From: Rhodoferax sp.
GTDB lineage: Bacteria > Pseudomonadota > Gammaproteobacteria > Burkholderiales > Burkholderiaceae_C
Length of the DNA stretch: 64,000 bases
Direction: 5' to 3'
Assembly (NCBI GenBank): GCA_024235935.1
Contig: JACKLL010000003.1
Coordinates: 1-64,000, forward strand
The position numbers and the translations under genes were made by a program. The notes beneath the pieces are model-generated. The model was given only the letters and a program-made list of their open reading frames with translations. It ran no database searches and was not told the DNA's origin. The number at the start of each line of letters is the position of its first letter. Position 1 is the first letter of the stretch. Shown here in pieces: positions 8,874-16,957 of the stretch.

Positions 8874-10035
8874 GGCTCCGCTGAATAAGTACTTGCATAA
8901 AGCGGTCGCAGGCCATTTGCTGAGCGAATTTGCGTAGACAGGATCCAAAGCGTTCGGTTTCGAGGCCCATTGGCCCTGTTCTGCGGGCTGTTTGGCCCGT
9001 TTTCCTTGCTCATGGGCGCACCTGTGCCAACAGCCTTTGACGGGCCAGGTAAATGTTGGCCAGGGCCAGCGCCGTGAATGCGCGTGTGGCGTTCTTGTCC
9101 AGGCCGCGGTAGCGCACCTTGCCAAATCCCCATAGCCGCTTGACTACGCCGAACACGTGCTCCACCCTTGCCCGAATGCGTGACTTGTTGCGGTTCTTGG
9201 CTCGGGCTACTTCATCGACAACGCCGTTGTACCGGGTACGCTGGTTCGTGAAGTCCTTGGCCTTGGGTGCCTTGCCCTCGATCAGCTCCTTCTGACTGGC
9301 ATAGGCCGCGTCACCGTACACACGGCGCTCATTGCCGTGCAACAGGTCGGGCAGCGGGTGCTTGTCATGAACGTTGGCTGCGGTGACCACGGCGCTGTGC
9401 GCCAGGCCGCTCTGGCTGTCCACGCCGATGTGCATCTTCATGCCGAAGTACCACTGCTGGCCGTTGCGCGTTTGGTGCATCTCCGGGTCTCGCGCTTTGT
9501 CCGCATTCTTGGTTGAACTCGGCGCGCCGATGATCGTGGCATCGACGATGGTTCCGGTGTTCACTTTGAATCCCCGGGCCTGCAGTTCGGCACCGACCTT
9601 GGCAAACAAAGATTCGCCAAGCTTGTTGTCATTGAGCAGGCGACGAAACTTCAGCATGGTGGTGGCGTCGGGCACCGGCTCGCGTCCCAGATCGATACCG
9701 ACGAAGCGACGCAGGCTGACGCTGTCGTACAGCGCCTCCTCGCAGGCCTGGTCAGCCAGGTTGAACCAGTGTTGAATGAAATGGATCCGCAACATGCGCT
9801 CCAGGCCGATCGGCGGGCGACCGTTGCCAGCCTTGGGGTAATGCGGTTCGATCACTTCACATAGTGCCGCCCACGGAACGATGGACTCCATCGTCTTCAA
9901 GAAATCGTCGCGCCGCGTGGGCTTGCGGTAGTTCGCGAACGACGCTTCCTGATCGGACGCCATGGCAAGGGTATGTTGCTTCATCGTCAGATAACGCCTC
10001 AACTTCAGGTTCGGTGGACCTTAGTCAGCATTGCC
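8874..10035 (-). mobile_element. IS5-family insertion sequence
   Basis: The element carries one transposase and is bounded by imperfect 16-bp inverted ends: GGCTCCGCTGAATAAG at 8874-8889 and its partner GGCAATGCTGACTAAG read on the minus strand from 10035 to 10020 (12 of 16 identical). No convincing 4-bp target duplication flanks these ends, so the exact outer borders may be off by a base or two, or the flanks may have been rearranged. It sits between the RraA-like gene and a block of lower GC content. Confidence 0.75.
9010..9984 (-). CDS. IS5-family DDE transposase
   Basis: A 324-residue transposase that is intact. The ATG at 9984 (MKQHTLAMASD) was preferred to an upstream TTG. An N-terminal DUF772-type domain (GRPPIGLERMLRIHFIQHWF) precedes the DDE catalytic domain: the first Asp in GTIVDATIIGAPSST, the second in VYGDAAYASQ, and the Glu in RVEHVFGVVKRLWGFGKVRY, which also holds the Y-2-R-3-E-6-K type signature of DDE_Tnp_1. 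All catalytic residues are present, so the copy may be active. The inverted ends lie 136 bases downstream and 51 bases upstream of the gene. Confidence 0.93.
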   Translation of the reverse strand: MKQHTLAMASDQEASFANYRKPTRRDDFLKTMESIVPWAALCEVIEPHYPKAGNGRPPIGLERMLRIHFIQHWFNLADQACEEALYDSVSLRRFVGIDLGREPVPDATTMLKFRRLLNDNKLGESLFAKVGAELQARGFKVNTGTIVDATIIGAPSSTKNADKARDPEMHQTRNGQQWYFGMKMHIGVDSQSGLAHSAVVTAANVHDKHPLPDLLHGNERRVYGDAAYASQKELIEGKAPKAKDFTNQRTRYNGVVDEVARAKNRNKSRIRARVEHVFGVVKRLWGFGKVRYRGLDKNATRAFTALALANIYLARQRLLAQVRP

Positions 10036-10408
10036 CAAAGAAGCCGTCATCCTCGCCCAGGTGGGTCACATTGACTTTGGCGCAGTGGGTCAGAATTCCT
10101 CTGGCGCCAACAAGTTGCAGCCGTGCTCGGCGACATGCAACATAGCGTTGAGTGCTTGCAGATTGGTCAAGCCGACTATGTCGCACTGCTAGGGCAGGCA
10201 ATGCTCGACGCGCAATAGCTGTTCAGAGGTGATTTCCAGGCCCCCAGCTGGCTCGAAAGCCGACGAAAGGGCGATGGGTGTTTACGCGCCCAGCTTGTCC
10301 ATGCTAAAGCGGTGGTGTCTGGGGACCTGACCCAATGCATCGGCAGCTAATTCGAAGCGTGTAAGCCGCAGCGTCTCAGGCAACGCAATTATCCGAAGCC
10401 TGGCTTGC
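10036..10408. other. 373-base region beside the IS element; possible remnants
   Basis: No full gene is visible. An 8-bp direct repeat GTGGGTCA occurs at 10061-10068 and 10085-10092; paired repeats of this kind are common at ends of IS21-like elements, so it may be a remnant end. A short plus-strand frame, 10102 to the stop at 10216-10218, reads like protein (QQVAAVLGDMQHSVECLQIG) but has no good start and is not recognised. The rest shows nothing. Confidence 0.3.
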
Positions 10409-11215
10409 TCAAGTTTTTGTGCCGGTCTTGCGCGTACCCTGCCGCGCCAGAATGCCACTTACAAGTTCGGCGTGCTCATCCGTGTGGTGTGCAAGTGCCT
10501 GGAACGCAGCGGACATCTGCAGCACGGAGTCTAAACGGCTGTGGATGCCTTCACGGATCAGTCGCTTGGTCATGCGAAGGGCCGGTGCAGGATTGCTGGC
10601 AATGCGGCGCGCCAGTCCCATTGCGGCAGCCATCAATTCATCATCCGCCACCAAGTGCGTCACCAGGCCGATGCGAAGTGCTTCATCTGCATCAATCGTG
10701 TCACCGGTAAAGGACATCTCGTATGCGCGGGCCAGCCCGACCACCTTGGCCAACAGCCAGGCGCCTCCGTCGCCCGGGACGATGCCCAACTTGATGAAGC
10801 TCTCTGCAAAGCGCGCGCTCTGGCCGGCGATTCGGATATCACACATGCAGGCCAGGTCGCAGCCCGCACCCATGGCCGGACCATTGACTGCGGCGATTGT
10901 TGGCACATCAAGCCGCTCAAAAGCGAGCGGTATCTCCTGGATGCCATGAAGGTATTGGTGACGTATGCCTGCCGGATCCTGACGCGCACGTTTGCTCGCG
11001 TCGGCCAATCCCGTCAGGTTTCCACCCGAGCAAAACGCTGGGCCCGTGCCGGTCACAATGACAGCCTTCAAGGCCGGGTTGCGGCCGAATGCATTGACTG
11101 CATCGACGAGCTGCTCAACGGTGTCAGGGCCGCCCAGTGCGTTGCGAGTTTCAGGATGATTGAGGCGCAATATGGCGATGCCATCGTCAATGGAGACTTG
11201 TACAAACGGGTTCAT
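10409..11215 (-). CDS. Enoyl-CoA hydratase/isomerase (crotonase) family protein lacking canonical hydratase glutamates
   Basis: A 268-residue crotonase-fold protein. The ATG at 11215 fits the family N-terminus; a TTG start at 11269 would overlap the IclR stop and is the alternative. The oxyanion-hole segments are seen in AFCSGGNLTGLAD and NGPAMGAGCDLACMCDIR. The two glutamates of true enoyl-CoA hydratases are replaced: GGCE is GAGCD, and the PEI position reads FAESFIKLG. An Asp is kept in IVPGDGGAWLL, where PaaG-type isomerases have one. A CoA-ester isomerase or a hydratase with altered chemistry is therefore possible. It is third in an operon with a CoA-transferase and an IclR regulator. Confidence 0.82.
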   Translation of the reverse strand: MNPFVQVSIDDGIAILRLNHPETRNALGGPDTVEQLVDAVNAFGRNPALKAVIVTGTGPAFCSGGNLTGLADASKRARQDPAGIRHQYLHGIQEIPLAFERLDVPTIAAVNGPAMGAGCDLACMCDIRIAGQSARFAESFIKLGIVPGDGGAWLLAKVVGLARAYEMSFTGDTIDADEALRIGLVTHLVADDELMAAAMGLARRIASNPAPALRMTKRLIREGIHSRLDSVLQMSAAFQALAHHTDEHAELVSGILARQGTRKTGTKT

Positions 11216-11265
11216 GATGGTGTCACTGGTTGGAAAGGAGTGGTTGTTGCCGACATGGAGGTTGG

Positions 11266-12036
11266 TCAACTTTTGACTAAGCGCTTCTTTCTGGGCTTGG
11301 GAAACTGCGAGACGATGGAACGCATTTCTTTGAGGATCAAGTCGTACTTTTCATCCATGCGCCAGACAGGACCGCCGACGCCAATAGCCAGGGCACGTCC
11401 AAAGAATGCCGATGGCAGCAGCATGGCGATGATGCCGGCACCTTGCGTCACCGTGTGCCGTGACACCACAAAACCCTGTTCACGTGCGTCGCGAACCCGC
11501 TTCATCAATGTCGCCAATGTGGATAAGGCCGGCTTGCGATCACGGGCGCGGTTTGACCGGCGCCAAAGCAGTTCGATGGCGCTGTCCTCCTGCGCGCTCA
11601 GCAACATCCAACCCATGCCTGATGCCGTGACCGACCTCAGCGCTCCCGGCTTGATGCGGAACTGCAGAGGTTCGTCGGGATACGCGACGTGAAGGTATTG
11701 CGCGTACAGATCACTTTGAACTGCGACGGCGACTGTCTCGCCGGTTCTCTGGCTCAACCGGTTGATTGCTGCGACGAGCTCATCCTCGTGCAGGAATGCG
11801 TCGAGCGCCCAGGCCCCCAATTCAGCGAGGCGCGGGGTAGGCATGTAGGTGCGACTCTTCGCATCGTAGTTCAAGTATCCCAGATGCATCATGCTTTTGA
11901 GCATGGCTGCTGTGCTCGACGTGGGATAGCGGAAGTGGGTCGATAGCTCATTCAGGGAAAGGGGGCGGCCGACTTCTTCAAAGTATTCGAGGATCTCGAA
12001 CACCCGCCCCACGGACTTGATGACGTCTTGCGGCAT
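11266..12036 (-). CDS. IclR-family transcriptional regulator
   Basis: A 256-residue IclR regulator. The N-terminal winged helix (about 5-65: VGRVFEILEYFEEVGRPLSL, then LSTHFRYPTSSTAAMLKSM) binds DNA. The C-terminal effector domain (about 80-250) contains the family pattern GETVAVAVQSDLYAQYL. The gene starts one base past the CoA-transferase stop and ends before the crotonase gene, so the three are co-transcribed and it is probably autoregulated. The gap upstream of this operon contains a sequence very close to the classic IclR box (13318-13332), which makes it the likely regulator of both divergent operons. The ligand is probably the substrate or its CoA ester. Confidence 0.88.
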   Translation of the reverse strand: MPQDVIKSVGRVFEILEYFEEVGRPLSLNELSTHFRYPTSSTAAMLKSMMHLGYLNYDAKSRTYMPTPRLAELGAWALDAFLHEDELVAAINRLSQRTGETVAVAVQSDLYAQYLHVAYPDEPLQFRIKPGALRSVTASGMGWMLLSAQEDSAIELLWRRSNRARDRKPALSTLATLMKRVRDAREQGFVVSRHTVTQGAGIIAMLLPSAFFGRALAIGVGGPVWRMDEKYDLILKEMRSIVSQFPKPRKKRLVKS

Positions 12037-12037
12037 G

Positions 12038-13249
12038 TCAACTACAAGCGTCCGCTATGGATGCGCTGCCGTTGTTGAGCATTTGTTCAACGGCGGCTTC
12101 GTCATAGCCGATCTCGCTGAGCACTTCGCGCGTGTGTTCGCCCAGACGAGGTGCCAGACGGCGTACCGACGGCTGTGTTTCCGACCATGTCCCTACAGGT
12201 GCCATGGAGCGGATTGGCCCCTCCGTAGGATGATCATGGGTCTGGAAGAAACCCACGGCATTGAGGTGGGGGTCATCAAACAGCGAATGCAGCGTGTGCA
12301 CCCGCGCGCAGGGAATGTCGGCACGCTCCAGGATGTCCAGCCATTCGGCGGTGCTTCGGGTTGCGAAGATGTCAGATAGCTCCTCGTAGAGCGCATCGAT
12401 GTTGCGCGTACGAGCGGCGATGCCATGCAGTCTGGGGTCCTGTGCGAAGCGCTGCGGTTGTCCGCAAGCGTTCAAGAAGTCCAGCCAGTGCTTGTCGGTA
12501 TATACGACAGCCGCAACGTGCCCATCAGTGGTCGGGAAGGCCTTGCGCGCCTTGCTCAGGACCCGCCTGTAACCCATCTCACCCTGAGCGGGAACGAACG
12601 TCTCTCCGCCCATGTGGTCGCCAAGGACAAATGGCACCATGACTTCAAACATCGCCACCTCGATGGATTGTCCTCGCCCCGTCCGCTCGCGATGCAGCAG
12701 CGCCGCCAGCACTGTGTTGACCGCAGCTTGGCCAGACGCACGGTCGGCCAACAATACGGGCAAATATCTGGGCACGCCATCACCTACCTCAGCCATCAGG
12801 GAGGACATCCCGCTGAGCGCCTGGATGAGGTCGTCATAGGCGGGACGACCCCTATAGGGGCCTCCTTCACCGAAGCCGTACATTCCGCAATAAATTAACT
12901 TCGGATTGAGCTTCACCATTTCTTCGTAGCCCAGACCAAGGCGAGCCATCGATTGCGGGCGTACGTTGTACATCAAGACATCAGCATTTGCCACGAGTCT
13001 AAGCAGTGCTTCGCGGCCATCCTGGCACTTGAGGTCAAGCGCGATAGAGCGCTTATTCCTGTTGGCGTGGAGAAAGCCACCGGCCATGCCATCGTGCAGT
13101 GCCGCGCCGACATACCTGGATGTGTCTCCTGTCAGTGGCTCCACCTTTATCACGTCCGCACCAAAATCTCCGAGGACCTGGGTCGCGCTAGGCCCCATCA
13201 ATACCGTGCTCATGTCGATCACGCGAAAGCCATCAAGGGCACCTGCCAT
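12038..13249 (-). CDS. CaiB/BaiF family III CoA-transferase
   Basis: A 403-residue family III CoA-transferase that moves CoA from a donor thioester to an incoming carboxylate. The N-terminal signature DGFRVIDMSTVLMGP and GDFGADVIKVEPLTGD are typical. The catalytic aspartate is Asp169 in LLADRASGQ, the same number as in formyl-CoA transferase. VYTDKHWLDFLNACGQPQRF marks the second domain. A GGAGTGTGAAAG site precedes the ATG. It heads the minus-strand operon and presumably activates the acid that the divergent acyl-CoA dehydrogenase pair then oxidises. Confidence 0.88.
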   Translation of the reverse strand: MAGALDGFRVIDMSTVLMGPSATQVLGDFGADVIKVEPLTGDTSRYVGAALHDGMAGGFLHANRNKRSIALDLKCQDGREALLRLVANADVLMYNVRPQSMARLGLGYEEMVKLNPKLIYCGMYGFGEGGPYRGRPAYDDLIQALSGMSSLMAEVGDGVPRYLPVLLADRASGQAAVNTVLAALLHRERTGRGQSIEVAMFEVMVPFVLGDHMGGETFVPAQGEMGYRRVLSKARKAFPTTDGHVAAVVYTDKHWLDFLNACGQPQRFAQDPRLHGIAARTRNIDALYEELSDIFATRSTAEWLDILERADIPCARVHTLHSLFDDPHLNAVGFFQTHDHPTEGPIRSMAPVGTWSETQPSVRRLAPRLGEHTREVLSEIGYDEAAVEQMLNNGSASIADACS

Positions 13250-13317
13250 CTTTCACACTCCTCAAGTTCAGCAATTCTTGCTCAGCGACTACGACTTGTC
13301 GATCATTTGCAGCATAG

Positions 13318-13332
13318 TGGAAAAGACTTCCA
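13318..13332. promoter_or_regulatory. IclR-type operator in divergent promoter region
   Basis: TGGAAAAGACTTCCA at 13318-13332 matches the classic IclR consensus TGGAAATNATTTCCA at 12 of 14 defined positions, with perfect TGGAA/TTCCA arms. It lies in the 155-base gap between the divergent CoA-transferase/IclR/crotonase operon and the acyl-CoA dehydrogenase operon, 69 and 73 bases from their starts, so one protein could control both. Confidence 0.72.
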
Positions 13333-13404
13333 TGTATGTGTAGATGCTTCGGCGTACATTCTCCTGGCGGCTACTTTGGCCCAGCCGGATAACAGGAGAC
13401 ACAG

Positions 13405-14550
13405 GTGATTGCACCGTCATTGCAGATCGATCCATGTGAGTTCCCGCCAGAATTTGCCCTGCTCCGGCAGGAGGTGAGACTTTTTCTGGCTAATACGCTG
13501 AAGGATCAGTCGGCAGAACTGCGCGCAAAGGGATGGACCGCGATTGATCGGGCGTTTAGCCTCAAGCTGGGCGAGCGCGGCTGGATTGGCATGACCTGGC
13601 CAGCCAGGTTTGGCGGCCACGAACGATCGCCGCTTGAACGGTACGTTGTATTGGAGGAGCTGTTGGCGGCAGGCGCGCCCGTCTGTGCACATTGGGTCGC
13701 CGAAAGGCAAAGCGGGGCACTGCTGATGCGTTACGCCGCCGATACGCTGGCGCCGTGGATCGTGCCGCGCATCGTCCGGGGCGAGCTCATCTTTTGCATC
13801 GGCATGAGCGAGCCGGACTCTGGCTCGGACTTGGCTTCGATCCGCAGTCGGGCCGAGCACGATGGAGAGGCCTGGGTGCTCAATGGACGCAAGGTTTGGA
13901 CCTCTGGCGCGCATCAGGCGGACTACATGATCGCGTTGATGCGTACACGCCCTCGAAGCGAGAACCGGCATGATGGAATGTCGCAGTTTCTGGTCGACAT
14001 GAACGCTCCAGGCATCACCGTCCGGCCGATTTACAACTTGCTCGGAGAGCACGAATTCAACGAAGTTGTCTTGGATGAAGTGCGGGTGCCCAACGAGTGC
14101 TTGATTGGTAGCGAGGGTGACGGCTGGCGCCAGGTCACCGCCGAGCTGGCTTTTGAGCGTAGTGGTCCGGAGCGATATCTGAGTAGTACCAGTTTGCTAT
14201 TGGGCATGCTGGATATGGCCGACTCCTCCAACGAGCGTCACACCGTCGCACTGGGCAGAGTGGTTGCGCGATATGCGGCGCTTCGGCAGATGTCGCTGGG
14301 CGTTTCTGGAATGCTGATGCGAGGTCAAGACCCCGCGTTGGTGGCGTCGCTGGTCAAGGACCAGGGGGCGTTGGTGGAACAGTCGATACCAGACATCGCG
14401 CACGATCTCTTCAGCGACAGACGCCGCGCCGGGACTTCATTCGCCACGGTGGAGAGCTACATCAGCCGCGCCGCTCCGAGTTTTTCGCTACGTGGTGGAA
14501 CGCGCGAAATCTTGCGCGGAATTATTGCCAGAGGACTGGGACTGAGATGA
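13405..14550 (+). CDS. Acyl-CoA dehydrogenase, catalytic-type subunit of a two-subunit enzyme
   Basis: A 381-residue acyl-CoA dehydrogenase that introduces an alpha-beta double bond using FAD. The GTG start at 13405 has an AACAGGAGA site eight bases upstream. Domain order is the usual helical N-terminal, middle beta (FCIGMSEPDSGSDLASI; WVLNGRKVWTSGAHQ) and C-terminal helical part ending RGGTREILRGIIARGLGLR, the signature of the catalytic-type subunit. The stop overlaps the start of the second dehydrogenase gene (ATGA). Such adjacent unequal pairs form alpha2beta2 enzymes in steroid and alicyclic acid degradation. The substrate is not determinable. Confidence 0.88.
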   Translation: MIAPSLQIDPCEFPPEFALLRQEVRLFLANTLKDQSAELRAKGWTAIDRAFSLKLGERGWIGMTWPARFGGHERSPLERYVVLEELLAAGAPVCAHWVAERQSGALLMRYAADTLAPWIVPRIVRGELIFCIGMSEPDSGSDLASIRSRAEHDGEAWVLNGRKVWTSGAHQADYMIALMRTRPRSENRHDGMSQFLVDMNAPGITVRPIYNLLGEHEFNEVVLDEVRVPNECLIGSEGDGWRQVTAELAFERSGPERYLSSTSLLLGMLDMADSSNERHTVALGRVVARYAALRQMSLGVSGMLMRGQDPALVASLVKDQGALVEQSIPDIAHDLFSDRRRAGTSFATVESYISRAAPSFSLRGGTREILRGIIARGLGLR

Positions 14551-15620
14551 ATGGATCGATGATCGCTGACAGCGCGGAAAAGCTCTTCTCAACACTGATC
14601 GACAAGGAATTGCTGGAGGCGTTTGATCGTAGTATGTTTCCGGAGGCACTGTGGACCCAGGTCGACCAATCAGGATTTCCTGCCGCACTTGCGTCAGAAG
14701 CCAGCGGCGGAATTGGCTTGGGTTGGGTGGAGTGTTTCCCGATCCTGTATGGCGTGGGATATTGGCAAGTGCCGCTACCGCTTGCAGATACCATGATCGC
14801 GAATTACCTGATCAGTGCGGCTGGCGGTGCGCTGCCTGGAGGCCGTGTTGCAATAGCTGATGGGCCAGTGGAAATCGCGATTGGGGACGACGGCCGGATG
14901 AGCGGCAAGCTCGTGGATGTGTCGTGGGCGCGTCACTGTCAGAACGTTTTGATTGAGACAGACGGTGTGGATGGTGGCGGTGGACGCCTGGCGGTCGTCA
15001 GTCTTGTTCAGCCTGGCGTCAGACTGCAGCAGTACGAAAACCATGCCGCGGAGCCTCTAGATTCGATTGCATTGGAATGCGCGCAGATCCAATTGCTTTC
15101 ACCAGTACCTGTCACTTCCACTCCAGGGCTTTTGCGCACTTTCGGTGCGCTGGCCTGCAGTGCCATGCTCTGCGGGGCGCTGGACTCTTGTCTGCGCCAA
15201 GCCGTTGTCTATGCCAATGACAGAGTGCAGTTTGGGCGCCCACTTGCCAAGTACCAGGCCATTCAACAGCAACTCGCACTTTTGGCTGGGGAAATATCTG
15301 CCGCGCGCACAGCAACGCTGGTGGCATTTTCCGCAAGTGAAGCGACTCTTGCATTCGACACTGCCGTCGCCAAAGTCAGGGCCAGCGAGGCTGCGACGCT
15401 TGCCGCAAACATCTGCCACCAAGTGCACGGGGCGATCGGCTTCACGCACGAACACTCTTTGCACTTCAGTACGCGGAGGCTTTGGGCGTGGCGCGGGCGT
15501 CACGGCTCCGACGCTTACTGGGCTGGGCGGCTAGGTCAGCTGGCCATAGACGCTGGCAGCAGGGATTTTTGGGAGCGATTCACTGACCGCTTTGACGCCA
15601 TGATGCCGATTGCAGCCTGA
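14547..15620 (+). CDS. Acyl-CoA dehydrogenase, second (beta-like) subunit
   Basis: A 357-residue acyl-CoA dehydrogenase paralogue, translationally coupled by a 4-base ATGA overlap to the preceding gene. It is more divergent at the N-terminus but keeps the C-terminal pattern of partner subunits: FGRPLAKYQAIQQQLALLAG and HGAIGFTHEHSLHFSTRRLW. In known alpha2beta2 dehydrogenases this type of subunit shapes the shared FAD site while the other supplies the catalytic base. The pair therefore probably acts as one heteromeric enzyme. The same two types appear fused in one polypeptide at 56078-58390, in reverse order. Confidence 0.85.
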   Translation: MNGSMIADSAEKLFSTLIDKELLEAFDRSMFPEALWTQVDQSGFPAALASEASGGIGLGWVECFPILYGVGYWQVPLPLADTMIANYLISAAGGALPGGRVAIADGPVEIAIGDDGRMSGKLVDVSWARHCQNVLIETDGVDGGGGRLAVVSLVQPGVRLQQYENHAAEPLDSIALECAQIQLLSPVPVTSTPGLLRTFGALACSAMLCGALDSCLRQAVVYANDRVQFGRPLAKYQAIQQQLALLAGEISAARTATLVAFSASEATLAFDTAVAKVRASEAATLAANICHQVHGAIGFTHEHSLHFSTRRLWAWRGRHGSDAYWAGRLGQLAIDAGSRDFWERFTDRFDAMMPIAA

Positions 15621-15675
15621 CTCTGCCATCGACTGACTGGCAACCTCTTTCATCAACCGAGAAACGGAAACCTGA

Positions 15676-16632
15676 ATGAAATTCGCAACATTTTTCGTGG
15701 CGACGCTATTGGCCGCCGCGCCGCAGCTGCACGCACAAGATAAGACGTACCCAGACCGGGCAGTTGTGATCGCGGTGCCATTTACCGCTGGCAGCAGTTC
15801 GGACAGCAACGCGCGATTCTTCGCGGAACAGCTCTCGAAAACATTTAACAGTGCGTTTGTCGTTGAGAACCGTCCGGGTGCAAGCGGCGTCGTTGCGGTG
15901 ATGGCCACAAAGAATGCGCCCGCGGACGGCCATTCCATCTTGCTGGCAAGTAATTCGCCGATTTCCGTTAATCCGGTGACGATCAAAGGCCTATCCTACG
16001 ACCCGATCAAGGACTTCAAACCCGTTTCTGGGTTGATGCGCGGCATGCAGGCGATCATTACCTCACCCAACTCCAATGTCCGCACTTTCGAGGAATTTGT
16101 AGCGATGGCACGGCAAAAGGGTGCCAACGTGGGCACCTACTCCGACGGATATAGGTTGGGATTGGCGTGGCTAGCAGGTCAGACTGGGGCGGACCTTGCG
16201 AGTGTGAGCTACAAGGGTGCGGCGATGGTCTTCACAGATGTCATGGGTGGCCATATCGACGCTGGGCTTGTGGATCTTGGCGGCGCACTGCCGTTGATAA
16301 AGGCGGGGAAGCTGCGGATATTGGCAGTCACTGGCGAGTCGCGCAACATTGAACTTCCAATGGTGCCCACCGTCAAGGAAAGTGGCTATCCGGAATACGT
16401 CAATTACTCCTGGACATCTTTCTACGTGCGATCGGAAACGCCAGAGGACATCACTCGCAAGCTAGAGGTCGCCTTGCAAAAGTCCTTGCATTCCGAAGCG
16501 GCAAGGGAGATGGCCAAGAAGATGGGAACTGAGCTTATGCCCTATACGGCAGATCAGATGCGCGAGTACCAGAACGCTGAAGTCGTGAGATTCCGGCGCA
16601 TCGCGGAAGCGGCAGGCATTAAGCCACAATAG
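15676..16632 (+). CDS. Bug/TctC-family periplasmic binding protein
   Basis: A 318-residue solute-binding protein beginning with a signal peptide (MKFATFFVATLLAAAPQLHAQ) after an AGAAACGGAAA site. Family motifs include YPDRAVVIAVPFTAGSSSD, FVVENRPGASGVVAV and LPMVPTVKESGYP. The phenylalanine-threonine-alanine-glycine loop replaces the common FPPGG. It is third in the plus-strand operon with the acyl-CoA dehydrogenase pair and under the shared IclR-type operator, so it likely delivers the carboxylate activated by the divergent CoA-transferase. GC content is lower than in the Bug gene at 5206. Confidence 0.87.
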   Translation: MKFATFFVATLLAAAPQLHAQDKTYPDRAVVIAVPFTAGSSSDSNARFFAEQLSKTFNSAFVVENRPGASGVVAVMATKNAPADGHSILLASNSPISVNPVTIKGLSYDPIKDFKPVSGLMRGMQAIITSPNSNVRTFEEFVAMARQKGANVGTYSDGYRLGLAWLAGQTGADLASVSYKGAAMVFTDVMGGHIDAGLVDLGGALPLIKAGKLRILAVTGESRNIELPMVPTVKESGYPEYVNYSWTSFYVRSETPEDITRKLEVALQKSLHSEAAREMAKKMGTELMPYTADQMREYQNAEVVRFRRIAEAAGIKPQ

Positions 16633-16727
16633 GGCCTGGTCCAATGCCAACCAGGCAATCAGCTTCGTTCTCTTGGCAGTCTTGTCCCACTGCATAGCAG
16701 CGATACGTAGTGCAAGATGCCGAGTAA

Positions 16728-16910
16728 GTCTGTTGGTGGAGCGGGGCGCCGAAGATCGATCTATCGACGTTGCGTACCCGCCATCAGCACACCATCATCA
16801 CCTACTCGGCGTTTGACACCGTCAGCGCCGTGCCGGGGCCGCTGAGCCTGGCAATGATGCTGGCGGGCCTGCTGCTGATCGCCACCGCTATGGCCCGACA
16901 ACGCGGCTAA
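16728..16910 (+). pseudogene. Orphan PEP-CTERM tail (3' remnant of an exported protein gene)
   Basis: The frame from the stop at 16725 to the TAA at 16908 has no usable start until late methionines. Its last 36 codons read like a PEP-CTERM sorting signal: TYSAFDTVSAVPGPLSLAMM, then a Leu/Ala helix, then ARQRG and stop. The body of the protein is missing, and the upstream residues are not family-like. It sits right at the edge of the lower-GC block and is followed by a terminator-like palindrome. The simplest reading is a PEP-CTERM gene truncated when that block was inserted. VPGP in place of VPEP suggests a variant or decayed signal. Confidence 0.55.
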
Positions 16911-16914
16911 GCCC

Positions 16915-16946
16915 ATTCGACTTCAGGCGTACGCTTGAAGTCGAAT
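16915..16946. terminator. Near-perfect palindrome, bidirectional terminator
   Basis: ATTCGACTTCA (16915-16925) pairs with TGAAGTCGAAT (16936-16946), and the 10-base centre contains GCGTACGC, itself a palindrome. It lies 4 bases after the PEP-CTERM remnant stop and 11 bases before the stop of the convergent SAF-domain oxidoreductase, the right place to end both transcripts. There is no strong T-run. Confidence 0.6.
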
Positions 16947-16957
16947 CGCAGCCGTCC

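Noticed and set aside
8870..10039. 4-bp target duplication of the IS element
   Set aside because: Flanks read TTGA and CAAA, with no match at the chosen ends or one base either side.
10102..10218. Short protein-like frame after the IS element as a real gene
   Set aside because: No start codon or ribosome site and no recognised family; kept only as a possible remnant.
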